DNA of 64,000 bases, from assembly GCA_950295325.1 (NCBI GenBank), contig OX485806.1, positions 4,340,001 through 4,404,000 of the forward strand, read 5' to 3'. This DNA comes from Polytrichum commune. Its lineage: Eukaryota; Streptophyta; Polytrichopsida; Polytrichales; Polytrichaceae. The stretch's first letter is position 1; each line of letters begins with the position of its first letter. This document shows, piece after piece, positions 12,675 through 23,740 of this stretch. A program made the position numbers and the translations under genes. The notes under the pieces are model-generated. The model was given only the letters and a program-made list of their open reading frames with translations. It had not been told where the DNA came from and made no database searches.

Positions 12675-12908
12675 ATGGAGTTTGAAAGATGTCTGGAGCT
12701 GGACAGACAACTGTGCCTGAATTCCCTGGCTTCTCAGGTTTCTGGGTATTCTTCAGGTAATTATTATGGTGGGGGGAAGGCACAGTTGCTGAGCCCTCAG
12801 GACGGGAAGACTTGTAAAAGCTTTGGCACAAGTACAAAGTGGACCTTGCCTTGCTTTGCTTTGGATGGTCATGTGCACAATTATGAACAAAGCTGCCCCA
12901 TGTACGAG
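12675..12908 (+). pseudogene. Purple acid phosphatase fragment, broken
   Basis: Purple acid phosphatases are secreted or vacuolar metallo-phosphoesterases that release phosphate from organic esters. Reading across three frames gives MEFERCLELDR, then VSGYSSGNYYGG, then EGTVAEPSGREDL, a TAA at 12815-12817, KLWHKYKVDLAL, and finally GHVHNYEQSCPMYE (12867-12908). This reproduces in order the family's block before GYSS, the LW.KYKVD helix and the metal-binding GHVHxYER motif. It covers only about 80 residues of a protein that normally has 450 or more, and has one stop and two frameshifts, so it is not functional. The stop fits CAA to TAA decay. Confidence 0.65.
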
Positions 12909-12974
12909 ATAGGAATTCATTACTGCTTGATTTGTTACTGAATCTGTGGCATATGCACTTGTCTTTAACACCTT

Positions 12975-13890
12975 GATATTTTGGTCTGCTTAGGTTTCAA
13001 CGGAGGGAAGGGAAGAGAAGGAAAGATACAAGTTCGTGTCTGGTCAAATTCTCTTCAAGATCTGCATGTAAGCTCTTGAATTTAACCTGTTTGTTGTGAG
13101 AGTTTATGGATTTTGACATAGGTGTGAGAACTGTGGCCAATCTATTGACTCTTTGGGTTGGTGACTCAATAATCTTTTCTCCAAGCTGTGAATTTGTCCA
13201 TTCTACAACTCCATGTATGATGCCCATCATTTATATTCTCATCATTTTTTGCATATTGTTATGAGGTTTTGAACAAACATGTCCCAAGTAGTTTGAACTT
13301 TGCGTATGTGTGCAAGCTCGGGACATCATCCGTGCCCCATGTATGAAATCATCAATTTCAGCATTACAATGTTGCACTTTGTGTTATTCCATAATGTCAC
13401 ATCTGGAGTAAATATCTTTTATCACACATCCATGTTAACACTACACAATTCCTTAATATCATGAGTTTAGAGTGTACAATTCAAACATAAGCGTCCTAAT
13501 AAGAAAAGTAACCAAATTAGGATTGTCTATCTTACAGTAGACTTGCTTTCAATTCTTGGAACACTTTTGTTGGGTGTAGAAACTCTTATTCACGCCAACT
13601 GCGAGTCAAAAGACCTCCATGTCACCTAACTTAGTTGTTGCAACTTTAGCTTTACAGTTGTTTCATAACAATGGTCAACGTGATGATACACATTTGAGTT
13701 ATGATTTAAATGGCCCACATACCAGATTGTGGATTCATTGCAACCCATCATCCCTACCTGGGCCTACTTAGAGGTCTTGCCCTTGGAGCTAGGCCTCCGC
13801 CAGTCTTAAGAGAATCTAGATAAACATGTACCCCCATACATTTGTGGTTAAATCATTGCAACTTGACCGGATGTTGTTATTTTTAGCTAG
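12975..13890. other. Intergenic DNA, nothing recognised
   Basis: No further phosphatase motif could be found downstream of the fragment. Only short, unassignable open stretches are present. Confidence 0.5.
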
Positions 13891-13894
13891 AATA

Positions 13895-14025
13895 ACTCCC
13901 AAATCAGAGTCAAAAACCTTGGATTAATCTAGTGAACTTAAATTGAGATGAATAAACAACCAACCTAAAGGGATCAATTTTTATTTATTATTACCCCCTC
14001 AGTAGTTGTTAGGAAAACCAAACTG
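13895..14025 (+). repeat. Dispersed repeat, first of two copies
   Basis: It aligns with 27835-27950 in the same orientation. Both share a TGAACTTA..TTG block, CAACCAACC, and a TACCCCYTCAGTAG.TGTTAGGAAA block. Probably an old non-coding transposon family; no ends were identified. Confidence 0.55.
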
Positions 14026-14029
14026 GGAC

Positions 14030-16585
14030 CCGGTTGAAAGAGTTAAGACACCTAGCTTTGACAATCACCTCCCCACCGCCCTATTCTCTTCCACCCAATT
14101 GGAATTCATACACCTCATCTCATCTCATCTTATCTTATCGTATGTTGACACTTTTGCTCTCCTCAGAACTTACTTGCACCCGTGCACAATGATCCGTGGT
14201 ATGCACCCTTGCACATTTGAATGAAGCCACCCATGATTGCATGTGGCAAGGTTTTAGGCTTTTGTTGTGTGTGTGTGCAAGAGCCGTTGTTCATAAGCGT
14301 TTGGAGGAAATCAAGTGCGCCGATTTTTTGACTTTGGAGATGGTACCATGATTTGGATGTACGACTTTGAGGAATAAATGGGTCGCCCTCGTTCCACTCA
14401 CGACCGGAACCATCGACAAGTGTAATAGGATGAAATGAATCCAAGGAGTAGTAGCCTGCGGTATAGTGTCATTCAAGTTCTTTCAAGGGCGAGTCCAAGG
14501 CTCTAGAGCTACATCATATCCCAATTACATGCACAATGACAAAACTATGATTGTCGTCATTCGTGGTGGGGGTCCCCATATGCAAGTTACTTGCCCACTT
14601 GCCAACTCAAATGTTGACAACATTCACCTAGTGCATTTGCATCGAATTTGATTGTTGTTGAGCCTCCCCAAGAGTGTAGGCCCCACTATCATTGACTATG
14701 TCCAAAATTAAGGAAATTGTTCTCTTGCTAGTAATAACACATTATTCATTTGTGATTCACCTTTTGTTTAGTTGGGGGGGGTCGGAATAATGACTACAAA
14801 GTTTATTACAATGTTTGTTTGGTAGTTACATGTCACATGCCACATTGTGCACGATTATTCAAAATTAATGTGGCTCGCATTAATAATATCAAGCCGTATA
14901 CGAAGTGGGGAGGAAGATCGTCTTGTGGCCTTATTAATCAAGTAAGCTTCTTGACTATAGTTACAATTTTGTGGATAATGCAAGCACACTGGGATGTATT
15001 AGTTTGTACGTCATGGCTGTGCTTCAACAAAGCCTTGCACATGTTATGCACATCAACATTGTGCTTGATTTGGAGGAATGAGTTGCACACATGTGTTGCT
15101 TATAAGATAGTGAATTATTCTTATCGAAAAAGAAAAAGAAAGAAACAACTTTTCAACCACCATATCCATGAAAATGCAAGCACAAGACAGTTCAATCTTG
15201 AAAGGACAAAATTTGTTGTTGTTGTCGTTGTTCTCCTTCTTCTCCTTCTTCTTGTTCTTTGTATTCTTATTCTTATTCTTATTCTTATTAAGTATTATCA
15301 AGTATAAATTCCATTAAATTCAATCACACGATAAAATAAAAAATAAAAACACAAAACAATGGGATGACAACCACATTTCAATTTTGCATGTTCTACAAGT
15401 AGATGTTGGCATATATGCGGTTTAGGCATGATCATAGAAAAATTCCCCGCGTAAAGAAATAGAAATAAGAAGTAATTCATATTTTCTTAGAATGTTTATC
15501 ACAATAACCATATTACTATGAGTTCTCTAAGTGGATATTCTCTTTGACCTATGCTTGTGATATTTAGCTACCCTATTTCTGATCTCTAGCTCGTTACAAA
15601 ACCAAGATCGTTTGATTCCCGAAATGGATTCGTGTGGCACCTAAATAGGCTTGCAATCTACCTATAAGTATATCAAGATATATACTACGTTCCAAAGTCT
15701 CTTAACTCCATTTAGGTGGACATTAACCCTCCCCCTACAAACTTTTAAAGGGAGAAATGTGCCCTGTCGCAATATGGGATCCTTGGGTAGCCCTGCCTAA
15801 TCACATTTGAGTTTTTTCAATCCAGACTAAAAATTGTTGCCCACCCCGCCCGACTTCAAAAGAAATTGCCCTTGCATTCTTGAAGGCATTGTGTCCTCAA
15901 AACCCATATTAAGTGCACTTCACCTCCAAGGTCCAAAATCCAACATACATGTTGCCTTCCCTTTAATAGATAAGCACTTCACTAGGATTTCAAATTTGAA
16001 GTGAAACTATCAATAAAGCATGTAATAAACTTGGAAGTCAAAAATGTTACAAAATCCTCATTAGCATTGAGGTTAAAAATTAATTTCATAATAGTTTAGT
16101 TGATGCCATCTACCTTCACAAGTATTCCATACACATTCAAACTAATTAATTATTATTAAATTAAATTAAATTCATTAATCCTAATTAATCTTGAGTTAAA
16201 AAAGATCATGTGCATTCACAACATACTTTGAAAGCCCCTTATACACATCTTTTTTTTGTAAAATTTAGCAAGACACGTACAATTTCAATTACAAAATACA
16301 AGTGACAATACATATACATAAAAAATTGCATATATATATAGTCATTCACATAAATATACAAATATGCTTTTGGATAATAATCAGCTCCTATCCATTGTTT
16401 AATGGAAAACCCTAGCATTCATCAATAAAGGTGTTGAGGAGGCTCTCATCCCCAGATGACTCTCGTGAGCATATGAGTATGCAATATATGTCATAGAAGC
16501 TAATGCAATTTGTTTCTAAGTTTATCATTAAATTGTCAATATGACAGTTTGTTGTTGGTTCCCTTTGATATCAATGTAAGCCAAT
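14030..16585. other. Intergenic DNA with simple repeats
   Basis: No gene was recognised. A 162-codon open stretch (14819-15307) runs into microsatellite sequence: a (TTG)n/(CTT)n tract at about 15210-15260 and (TTCTTA)n at about 15265-15295. These encode only Val and Leu/Ile runs, so I do not call it a gene. The stretch 16140-16200 is very AT-rich with TTAAA and TTAAT repeats. Confidence 0.55.
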
Positions 16586-16588
16586 CTA

Positions 16589-18307
16589 CAGTAGGTTCCA
16601 AACTATTTTGAATTGTGGACGTGCTCCCAGTTTTATGCTTCAAAAACAATTGCATTTAATTGCATGTAGCCACCTCAATATATATTCGTTTTTCACCAAA
16701 TCAATTGCAACTTGTGAAGCCATCAATGGTCTTTCACCACCACATATTAATCATGAGCAATTGTCAAAAATTAAAAGATTTGGTTGTAATTAGTGAATTG
16801 TGTTGTCAAGAGCTCAAACATGCATACTCCCTTGTAGAGCTCCTCGCGCCACCTCATTGTTTTGATGGCATGTATTCATCGGAAAGCTTAATGTATAAAG
16901 TTCAAGATTACAACATGAAGTGTCATTGCAATGGAGATTGGCTTGCACATATGAGATATTGTGGCTTGAAGTTGTTTTGGAGGTAGTTTGGACAGGAGCA
17001 TAAGAGTTGCTTTTGTTGTTCTGTTGGTGATTGAATATATTGATTTTCAAATTGTGCATTGGGTCTTTGAGAGGTACTATTCCGTACAAAATCTTGAGTG
17101 ATGAAGAAAGGGGTCGCATTGTGGGAATGCGTGAGAGTGGAATAAAGAGTTCAGACATTGCATTTGTATTGAATGTTTCATTGTCAATTATTTCTACTAT
17201 CTTGACAAATTGGAAGGTCCGAGGGAGTGTGAAATCTTTGATATCCCGATGTGGTAGGCATCAGAAGTTGACTAATTGTGATGCTAGAGTGTTGGCACGG
17301 TATGTTAGAGATAATAGAAGACAACCATTGTCATAATTATCAAGCCTATTGAATGTGAGTTGTAACACAATAGGGTCGTACTTAGATGACTTGGGTTTTA
17401 GAAATTGCAATGCACCAAAAAAACCATATCTTAGTGAGATGTACACATTAGATAGGCTTGAATTTTCCCGTGTTCATGAAAGTTGGAGTTTTGAAGATTG
17501 GTGCAATGTGATTTGGTCAGATGAGTCATCATTTGAAATTGGTAAAAATTCAAGGCAAATTAGAGTGTGGTGAAGACTATACGAAAGATATGCCTGGGAT
17601 TGCATAGCTCCAACTTTTAGGAATGGCCATACTTTGGTGATGGTTTGGGGTGCATTTACTGGCTTTGATAAATGCCCTCTTGTTATTATGCCTCCGTACA
17701 AAAGATCAACAAGCAATTTTGTAACCATTGTTTATGAGGCAACATTAAGCAGTTTTTACTTTTACATGATCACCCTTAACAATTGAAACTTATGGAAGAT
17801 GGCGCTCAAGACCACTATAGCTCACTTTCGTTGCAATGGAGACAAGCTTATGGTATGGCAAAACTAATTTGGCATGCAAACTCTCCATATTTGAATCCCA
17901 TAGAATTGTTTTGGAAAATTGTCAAAGATTTGTTACGACATTGTCCTAAACCAAAAAACAAGGAGGAAAGGGCACAAACCATTCAATCAACATGATATAC
18001 AATATCTTTGGAGCAACTCCGAACTTAAATTCAAACTATGCATGATAGAATTCAAGCAGTCTTTTCAGCAAGAGGTGGTAGCACTAGATGATAGATACTA
18101 TATTATAGTTATTATTTTAAATGTATGAATTTCTACTTTTGTAATGCGAATTACTCATATTGTCAAAGTAGACTCTATTATCTTTCCAACACAATTTATG
18201 GTTTGTGAATTGATGGATTTTGAGCCTACAAGAGGTTTTCAAAGTTTATTGTTTTCATTCTCATTCAACTCTAGGGAAAAAATTCAAAATATTTTTGGAC
18301 CCTATTG
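16589..18307 (+). mobile_element. Tc1-like DD34E transposon, complete but degenerate, 1719 bp
   Basis: The left end begins CAGTAGGTTCCAAACTATTT and the complement of the right end begins CAATAGGGTCCAAAAATATT. Each then reaches a shared TTTGAATT-type block, giving imperfect terminal inverted repeats of about 27 bp. Each end abuts a TA dinucleotide (16587-16588 and 18308-18309), the target duplication made by Tc1/mariner elements. About 440 bp lies between the left end and the transposase remnant, and about 215 bp after it. The length and layout are ordinary for Tc1. The transposase is interrupted, so this copy cannot move itself. Confidence 0.85.
17031..18091 (+). pseudogene. Tc1-like DD34E transposase pseudogene
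   Basis: A Tc1 transposase binds its terminal repeats with two helix-turn-helix domains and cuts with a DDE/D catalytic core. The N-terminal part (17031-17333) holds LSDEERGRIVGMRESG, then VLNVSLSIISTIL and KLTNCDARVLARYVRDNRRQPLS, matching the paired HTH region. After a TAA (17334-17336) the same frame continues to NVIWSDESSFEIG, with the first catalytic Asp at 17520-17522. It breaks at TGA 17571-17573 (from Arg CGA), resumes with LYERYAWDCIAPTF and TLVMVWGAFTG, and shifts frame between about 17720 and 17783. It then shows MEDGA (second Asp, 17798-17800) and ANSPYLNPIELFW (Glu, 17903-17905). Exactly 34 residues separate the last two, the Tc1 signature. The C-terminus RIQAVFSARGGSTR is also typical. 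Confidence 0.9.
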
Positions 18308-18309
18308 TA

Positions 18310-20080
18310 CATATTTGATGGGCAATCCATCAAGTGAAATGGATCACTATACTTCACCCAACAATTACCAAACTTTCTAAGCATCCTATAAACCCTCACA
18401 ACAAACCAAACCTTGATTGGAGCTAATTTACGTGCTCTACCATTTTTTTATATAATTTTAGGTTTAGGCGTGTTCAAAAAAAACATACACCATAGATTTA
18501 ACTTAGATTTATAATTATATCATGGTTTTTTGTGGCATAAGGACTTTAGGTTTCAGACATAGATAGATAAATAGATAGATAGATTGTTACCCTTAATCCA
18601 AATCAATTGATCTTTTAATACACTTGGATTTCCTATTCTTTAAAGGTACTCCATATATATTCATAGTTATGAGTCATAATTTTTGTGGTATATAAATCTA
18701 CACGTAACACAACAAAGTTCAAAATTATAACCCTTTTGTGCACTCACGTATAATTATTGTACATGTTTAGTAGAGTGCAGCCCCAAGTGCTCTTTACAAT
18801 TGCAACACCAAATTTGCTTATTTTAAATACCAATCTATGATATCACATAGGAGTTACTTGATATTACGTACTTGATATCAATATCTTTTGTAAGTTTCAT
18901 GTGGAAACATACTTTGGTGAGAATACTATTTTCTTAGATAAATTACACAATGAGCAACTTGATCACTCTTGCTTCCATCTTGAGACTTGTTGGGCATAAG
19001 GTTTTCTTACAAACATTTATGAATGGGTAACAATATCTATTTCATCAATTTGTGGCTTACTCTTAGGTGGTCAAAGCAAGGTTTTCATGGATCGCTTTGC
19101 CTTACTTGGATGTGGAAATGATCCCACCCACTCACCTACCCATCCACCTCGGCTTTGCAACAGAAAAGGATTTGCTTCTTTATGAGGGTGCACTTTAACC
19201 CCTAAATGCTCAAGAAGCGAAAAAGAAGTTGCAAGTGTTTTCAAAGATAAAATTTTCAACCCAAACGTTTTTTTTTCTTTTTTTTTGGTTTCCCTTGTCC
19301 GACGTAATAAATTTTTGCACCATTTAGAGAAGACTAATTGAAATTTTACATCAATTTACTCTAAGATATGGACCTTGAAGTGCTTGGAACCCTTTTTTAC
19401 TTTGTTACAAAATTAGTTATTATGGGGAAGTAACAATGTTAGTGACATGAATATGTTTGATTTTTCCCACCAAATTATGCAACTCGTATATTTAGCCAGT
19501 CATATCAAAGATCAAGTGTTTTTTTTCAATTTTTATTGGTTTATAAAGGAAAATGCTTGCAAAATGATTTTTTGGAGACCAAGGATAAAGATCCATATTC
19601 TGATCGCACGGATGTAATTTAAAATTGACTCTCTAAAGTGTTCTCTAGCATGCCAACACAAAATAAAGTTTCTAATTCATACCTTATAGTAAATCTTTGA
19701 TTCAAGCTAAACCCCTCAAGCTTTTAGGGCTTAAACATATTATGCATAGCATTTTTTAGCCAAGTCAAGATTCAACTCTCCCTTCCCCAACATGCAAATG
19801 CTTGACATAAATATCTAAAGAATATCCTCCTTATGAAAGAGCTCCATGCTTGCAAACCCCCCCAACACCCATTAAAGAGGGTGATATTAGCCATCATCTC
19901 ATAATGAGTATGGACCTCTGTTACTTTAGCCTTCTGGACCCCACCTTGATGTGTTTCAAGTCATGTAAGGCTTTTGGCTTGGACTTTCCCTTGCATGCTC
20001 ATGCAACCTAAAAAGAGTCGCCACCTAATATTCTGATGGAGTTTGCGACCCACTAGGTGGCAATTCACATGGATGGGAGG
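18310..20080. other. Intergenic DNA, nothing recognised
   Basis: No gene or element was identified. A short (ATAG)n microsatellite lies at about 18562-18586 and a T-rich run near 19265-19290. Confidence 0.5.
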
Positions 20081-20081
20081 T

Positions 20082-20157
20082 ATCTACTAGTGTAGGGTGG
20101 TGCCCACTACCATGTGTTGTCCCACATGGTGGTAGGCACAACCCTACACCAGTAGAT
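20082..20157. repeat. 76-bp hairpin (foldback), about 35-bp arms
   Basis: The left arm starts ATCTACTAGTGTAGGGTGGT. The complement of the right arm starts ATCTACTGGTGTAGGGTTGT and continues through CCATGTG, leaving a loop of about 6 nt. This could be a small foldback element or the stem of a structured transcript; there is no other copy in the window. Confidence 0.8.
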
Positions 20158-20159
20158 GC

Positions 20160-21224
20160 TTTGAATTGATAGGTTCATTTCATTTTATTAGAGGGGCTCA
20201 CCTCCACTACCTTGAGTAAAACATTTGCTTTTCCACATGTAACATTGCACTTACGAAGTGTGAGTGGTTTTGCATGATTTCATGTTGTCATCCTTCTTGA
20301 ATATGATGCCAAACTTTCAAAAGAAGCAACAATTGCTAAACTTTTTCTAACATGTTCTAGTGTTGTGATTTTATTGTCTAAAGTAATTTGTAATAGAACG
20401 AAAATGGTCAGATCCATTCTAATATTGGGATAGCACGACTCCAAATAACATAGTCCGAGACGTTCATGGAGACTAAGAAGGAAAAGAAGCTTATTCATGT
20501 CAACATGGAGTACGATTTGTGGAGAAGCAAAAACCACACTGAATAGTCCTAATACTGTGAGCACTTAATAATTTTCTAGAGCCTACACTATTTCTCATAA
20601 TAAGGATTATTATGGGTCACAATTCGCTTTATATTGTGTCATGTGACCAAGGCTTTTAAATAGTGATGTGGATTTCTCTTGGTCATGAACCGTTAATTAT
20701 GACTTCAAGAATCCTAAATCATTTTTCCTCATGGCCTTGGTCACATGTGTAAAACGGCCTCAACTTGTTGTATGATGAATTATGCGTTTTTACAAATATG
20801 TGCCATGCATAAATACACTAAGGTTGATGTATGTAATTTGGATATTTTTCTTTGTGCACCCACTTTTTGTAGGATGTGAAACACACAATAAATGCGAGAT
20901 GATTAGCAAATCCAAATGTAGTCTGTAGCCATTCGCCTCGTGATTTTTTAGAGCTAATATGAATATCTTCTTCATATCTTGTCAAAATGATGATTCATGT
21001 GCTCACTAAGTGGTTCAATGAGTCCCCCCAATCATGTTGACTATTGAACTTAAAATGATTAGCATGTTTTGAGCACGTAACCCAATCTCTTTAGACAAAT
21101 GTCTTTTTGGTGGCCATTTTTTTTTCCATGCCTAATCACATACCACTAAATTATAGGTGTCCATGTTATTGATATGTTGGAGTTAGGCACGTCTACCTTA
21201 GTATTATGGTACATGTCATAACTC
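20160..21224. other. Intergenic DNA, nothing recognised
   Basis: Only short open stretches without recognisable similarity were seen, for example at 20280-20564 on the minus strand. Confidence 0.5.
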
Positions 21225-21225
21225 A

Positions 21226-21440
21226 AGGCCACTTCACACATGAGCCAAGGGCCGTGACCATGTAACTGTAAGGGCCATTAATTCTCATCCAAAGGACGCA
21301 CACCAGTACATGGTCTACAAGAATTTGCATGAGGCCTACCACCTGGGGTTGGGCCTTACGCAAATTCCGAAAAACCATGAAACATTCTTTATAGACTGCC
21401 ATGTAGAAATCCATGTACATTTTTAATAGACGATAATTTC
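21226..21440 (-). mobile_element. Truncated copy of the 500-bp Harbinger MITE family
   Basis: It starts AGGCCACTTCACACATGAGC, like the family terminus. It then shares GCCGTGACCATG, GGCCTACC, and CCATGTAGAAATCCATGTA with the intact copies at 29512-30014 and 48071-48558 (orientation as the former). Much of the middle is missing and the far end is not recognisable. No target duplication could be assigned. Confidence 0.6.
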
Positions 21441-21699
21441 TTTGGACCCACAACACGGTTAGAATGCAGTCGTTTTACAGTCATATTGAGACTCCTAGGG
21501 TTTTAAATGGGGATGGGGGGGGGGGGGTTTCATGACACCAAAATGATTGTTGTCAGGTGGTCTAGTGCTAAGTGACGAACTAAAGAATTGTTAGGTGTCA
21601 ATCTAAACCTTACTTGAGGTAGAGCATCTTGCTTTTCATGTCCATGCCACCCAATCTTAGCCAAGTGTCCATGATGGGTATACAAAGAACTATGGATGA

Positions 21700-21776
21700 G
21701 CTTAATCGGAGTACCATGATTCGAACATAGGACCTCATGGTTGTCACACACATACCTTACCCAAAGCCCCACTCCA
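21700..21776 (-). repeat. Possible tRNA-derived SINE head
   Basis: On the minus strand the segment reads TGGGTAAGGTATGTGTGTGA followed about 25 nt later by ATGTTCGAATCATGG, which resembles an A box and B box at near-tRNA spacing. No matching tail or second copy is evident in the window. Confidence 0.35.
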
Positions 21777-21938
21777 ATTTTAACAAACTTAGTAAATTTT
21801 CATATATATGTATATATATATAAAAAAATTATGAAGAGAGAGATGCTTGGGACATCATGTAGATAAGGGCCATTTCATAGACAAGGTTGTGGGCCCATGA
21901 CAATTGCACTTCAAGCATTTTCGTTGGGGCTGGGATGA

Positions 21939-22009
21939 ACCAACCCATACACTGGTTCTTTGGAGACAAGGGTTTAGGCATTCAACAAGGAAGGAGTGTA
22001 TGGGTTGGT
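21939..22009. repeat. Hairpin with 15-bp perfect arms
   Basis: ACCAACCCATACACT (21939-21953) is repeated exactly in inverted form as AGTGTATGGGTTGGT (21995-22009). It sits right at the left junction of the insertion that splits the MITE, so it may be part of the inserted element's end. Confidence 0.75.
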
Positions 22010-22035
22010 GCACCCAAATCCTCTCGTTGGTGGCA

Positions 22036-22185
22036 CTGCTAGAATTGTGGTATTTTCACGATAGGCACATACGACAGCAAATGGATTTGAGTCAAAACTT
22101 TTGACTGCAATGGCCTCCAATCACATTGGCTAGCCAATGTTCGACTCATGTTCAAATATTGTAGTGGAAGTGTCGTGAACTAGCA
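22036..22185 (+). repeat. CACTA-like terminal region, first copy
   Basis: It begins CACTGCTAGAATTGTGGTAT and aligns with the complement of 25595-25744, which begins CACTACTAGATTTGTGGTAT. Both continue with GCACATA, CCAATCACATT, GACTCATGTTCAAA.ATTGTAGT and AGTGTC.TGAACTAG. CACTACTAG-type termini are typical of plant CACTA elements, but no transposase remains nearby. Confidence 0.5.
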
Positions 22186-22454
22186 CTACTCACTACTAGA
22201 AACAAGGTTCTTTCACGACAACACCATCTGACAACTTTCATTTCAAATCGAAACATTTCGACATTGATTCAAATAGATTTGGATTGTCACAAAAGGTTTG
22301 GTGACCTACTTCATTGGTTCGGCAACTACGACGGAGGTATGGTGTTTGCTACGTACTCCTTGTGCCACAGATTAATTTATGGGCATGAGTTGAAAAAAAT
22401 AAAATTTTGGCAAAAGATATTATTATTTTTCATGCTACATTTTCATCTTAGCTT

Positions 22455-22674
22455 TACATTGATTATCCCAATTAGTGTGTGTTATTATTCGGAGTTACGC
22501 AATGTTATAAGTATTTATTGAAAATTTAATATTCTACCAAGAAAAGTCATTTATAATGTCCAAACAACCTATTGAACTTTTGTTAGTAAAAATACATGTT
22601 GAACTCTTGAGTAAGACATTATTGCATTGTGTAACTCCGAATATTAACACACACTAATTGGGAATATCAATGTA
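22455..22674 (+). mobile_element. Foldback element, 220 bp, 50-bp arms
   Basis: The left arm (22455-22504) and right arm (22625-22674) are nearly perfect inverted copies; both read TACATTGATWWTCCCAATTAGTGTGTGTTA and continue with ATTCGGAGTTAC.CAATG. The middle 120 bp contains GTCCAAACAACC and TGAACTTTTGTTAGTAAAAA. A second copy lies at 46911-47119 in the same orientation, and a more decayed relative of the centre is near 25350-25560. Confidence 0.85.
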
Positions 22675-23194
22675 GCATCAGGTATTTAACATCCATAAAA
22701 CTTCAATGGGTGAAATGTTTCATTGACCAAGCAATTGCAAGTCACAAAAATTGTCACATCAAGTTCATAATAGGAGTTGAGATGGGAATACAAGAGGTGG
22801 TAATCTCTCTCTCTAAATAAAAAGCGATCATGTGGTCTTCTCAACTATGTTCATTATTGATTCTAGAATGATTTCTATATTCAAAGCACATACTCCATTC
22901 TCATTGGTTGATGTCAACCATTCCACTCCACTTTACATCCAAGCTTTGGGGCTCAAGGAAATTTAAATGAATGGAAACTACATGTACTCTACATGACATA
23001 AAGTGGATAACGTGTCAAGGGTTAATACACCATATATGGTATTTAGTGTGACTATGGTAAGTTTTCTAAAAACACTTAGGAATAAGTCTACAAATCTTGT
23101 CATCCCAATTTACGTTTAGTTCATCCACTTTTGGTGTATTATGCATTCTAGCATTCTTAGAATGAATCACCATGATGGATGATTGAAGTTTTGA

Positions 23195-23400
23195 TGAAAA
23201 ATAACTTAGTAAGTGACACAAATTGCAAAGTTGCAAATCTCAGTTGTCCAATTTTTTTGACAAGGAACAACAAATAATGTTAGGTTCACATTTAGTGTTG
23301 GTGATACTACACATGCGGTTCACAATTAGCATTGAGCTAAACAAAAGAAAATTGGTGATTGTAAATGTTGTGACAAATCCACTTAAAAGACATGGTTCTA
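23195..23400 (+). repeat. Dispersed repeat shared with the window's right edge
   Basis: It aligns with 63700-63975 on the same strand. Both have TGATTGAAG, AAGTGACA..AATTGCAA, a CAAGGAA block, TTTAGTGTTGGTGAYACTACA and CA.TTAG.ATTGAGC. It appears non-coding. At the right edge the repeat ends just before a Harbinger MITE terminus. Confidence 0.65.
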
Positions 23401-23670
23401 ACACAAAATCGAAAGGCCATGACACTTCAAAACTTCACAACCCTTGATTTGAAGTGAGAGAAAGGTTGATGTGTCTTGCTCACTGGATTGATCTTCATGA
23501 ATCATTGTGCAAACACTAAATGTCACATGACATCCTCTCTAGGTTTCACCTAGTTATTGCAACATTGATAATGTGGATGATAATGAATAATGGGGGCCAA
23601 TGTGGACTAGTTGTTTAGCACAGTGGGATCTAAATATAAACTCTTATCTCTATATATCAAGTAAGCTAGG

Positions 23671-23740
23671 ATGAGAAGTTGGCTAGAGTACTCGGCTCTA
23701 ACAAAGTGGTGGAGGGTTCAATTCTTTGATGTGCCAAAGA
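23671..23740 (+). repeat. tRNA-like sequence, probable SINE head or decayed tRNA
   Basis: AGTTGGCTAGAGTACTCGGC resembles the D-arm and anticodon stem of a tRNA. It is followed about 20 nt later by GAGGGTTCAATTCTTTG, which carries a perfect B box (GGTTCAATTC). The acceptor stem does not pair convincingly, so it is unlikely to be a working tRNA gene. Confidence 0.45.

Noticed and set aside
14819-15307. 162-codon open frame on the plus strand
   Set aside because: Its end is microsatellite-derived poly-Val/Leu/Ile and the rest has no recognisable domain.
21514-21528. G-run and other homopolymer runs (also 26690, 39205, 45800) as telomeric or regulatory signals
   Set aside because: They are simple mononucleotide runs of 10-14 bases without the plant telomere repeat or a nearby gene.
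23671-23740. Functional tRNA gene
   Set aside because: The B box is good, but the acceptor and T stems do not pair properly and the anticodon arm is irregular.
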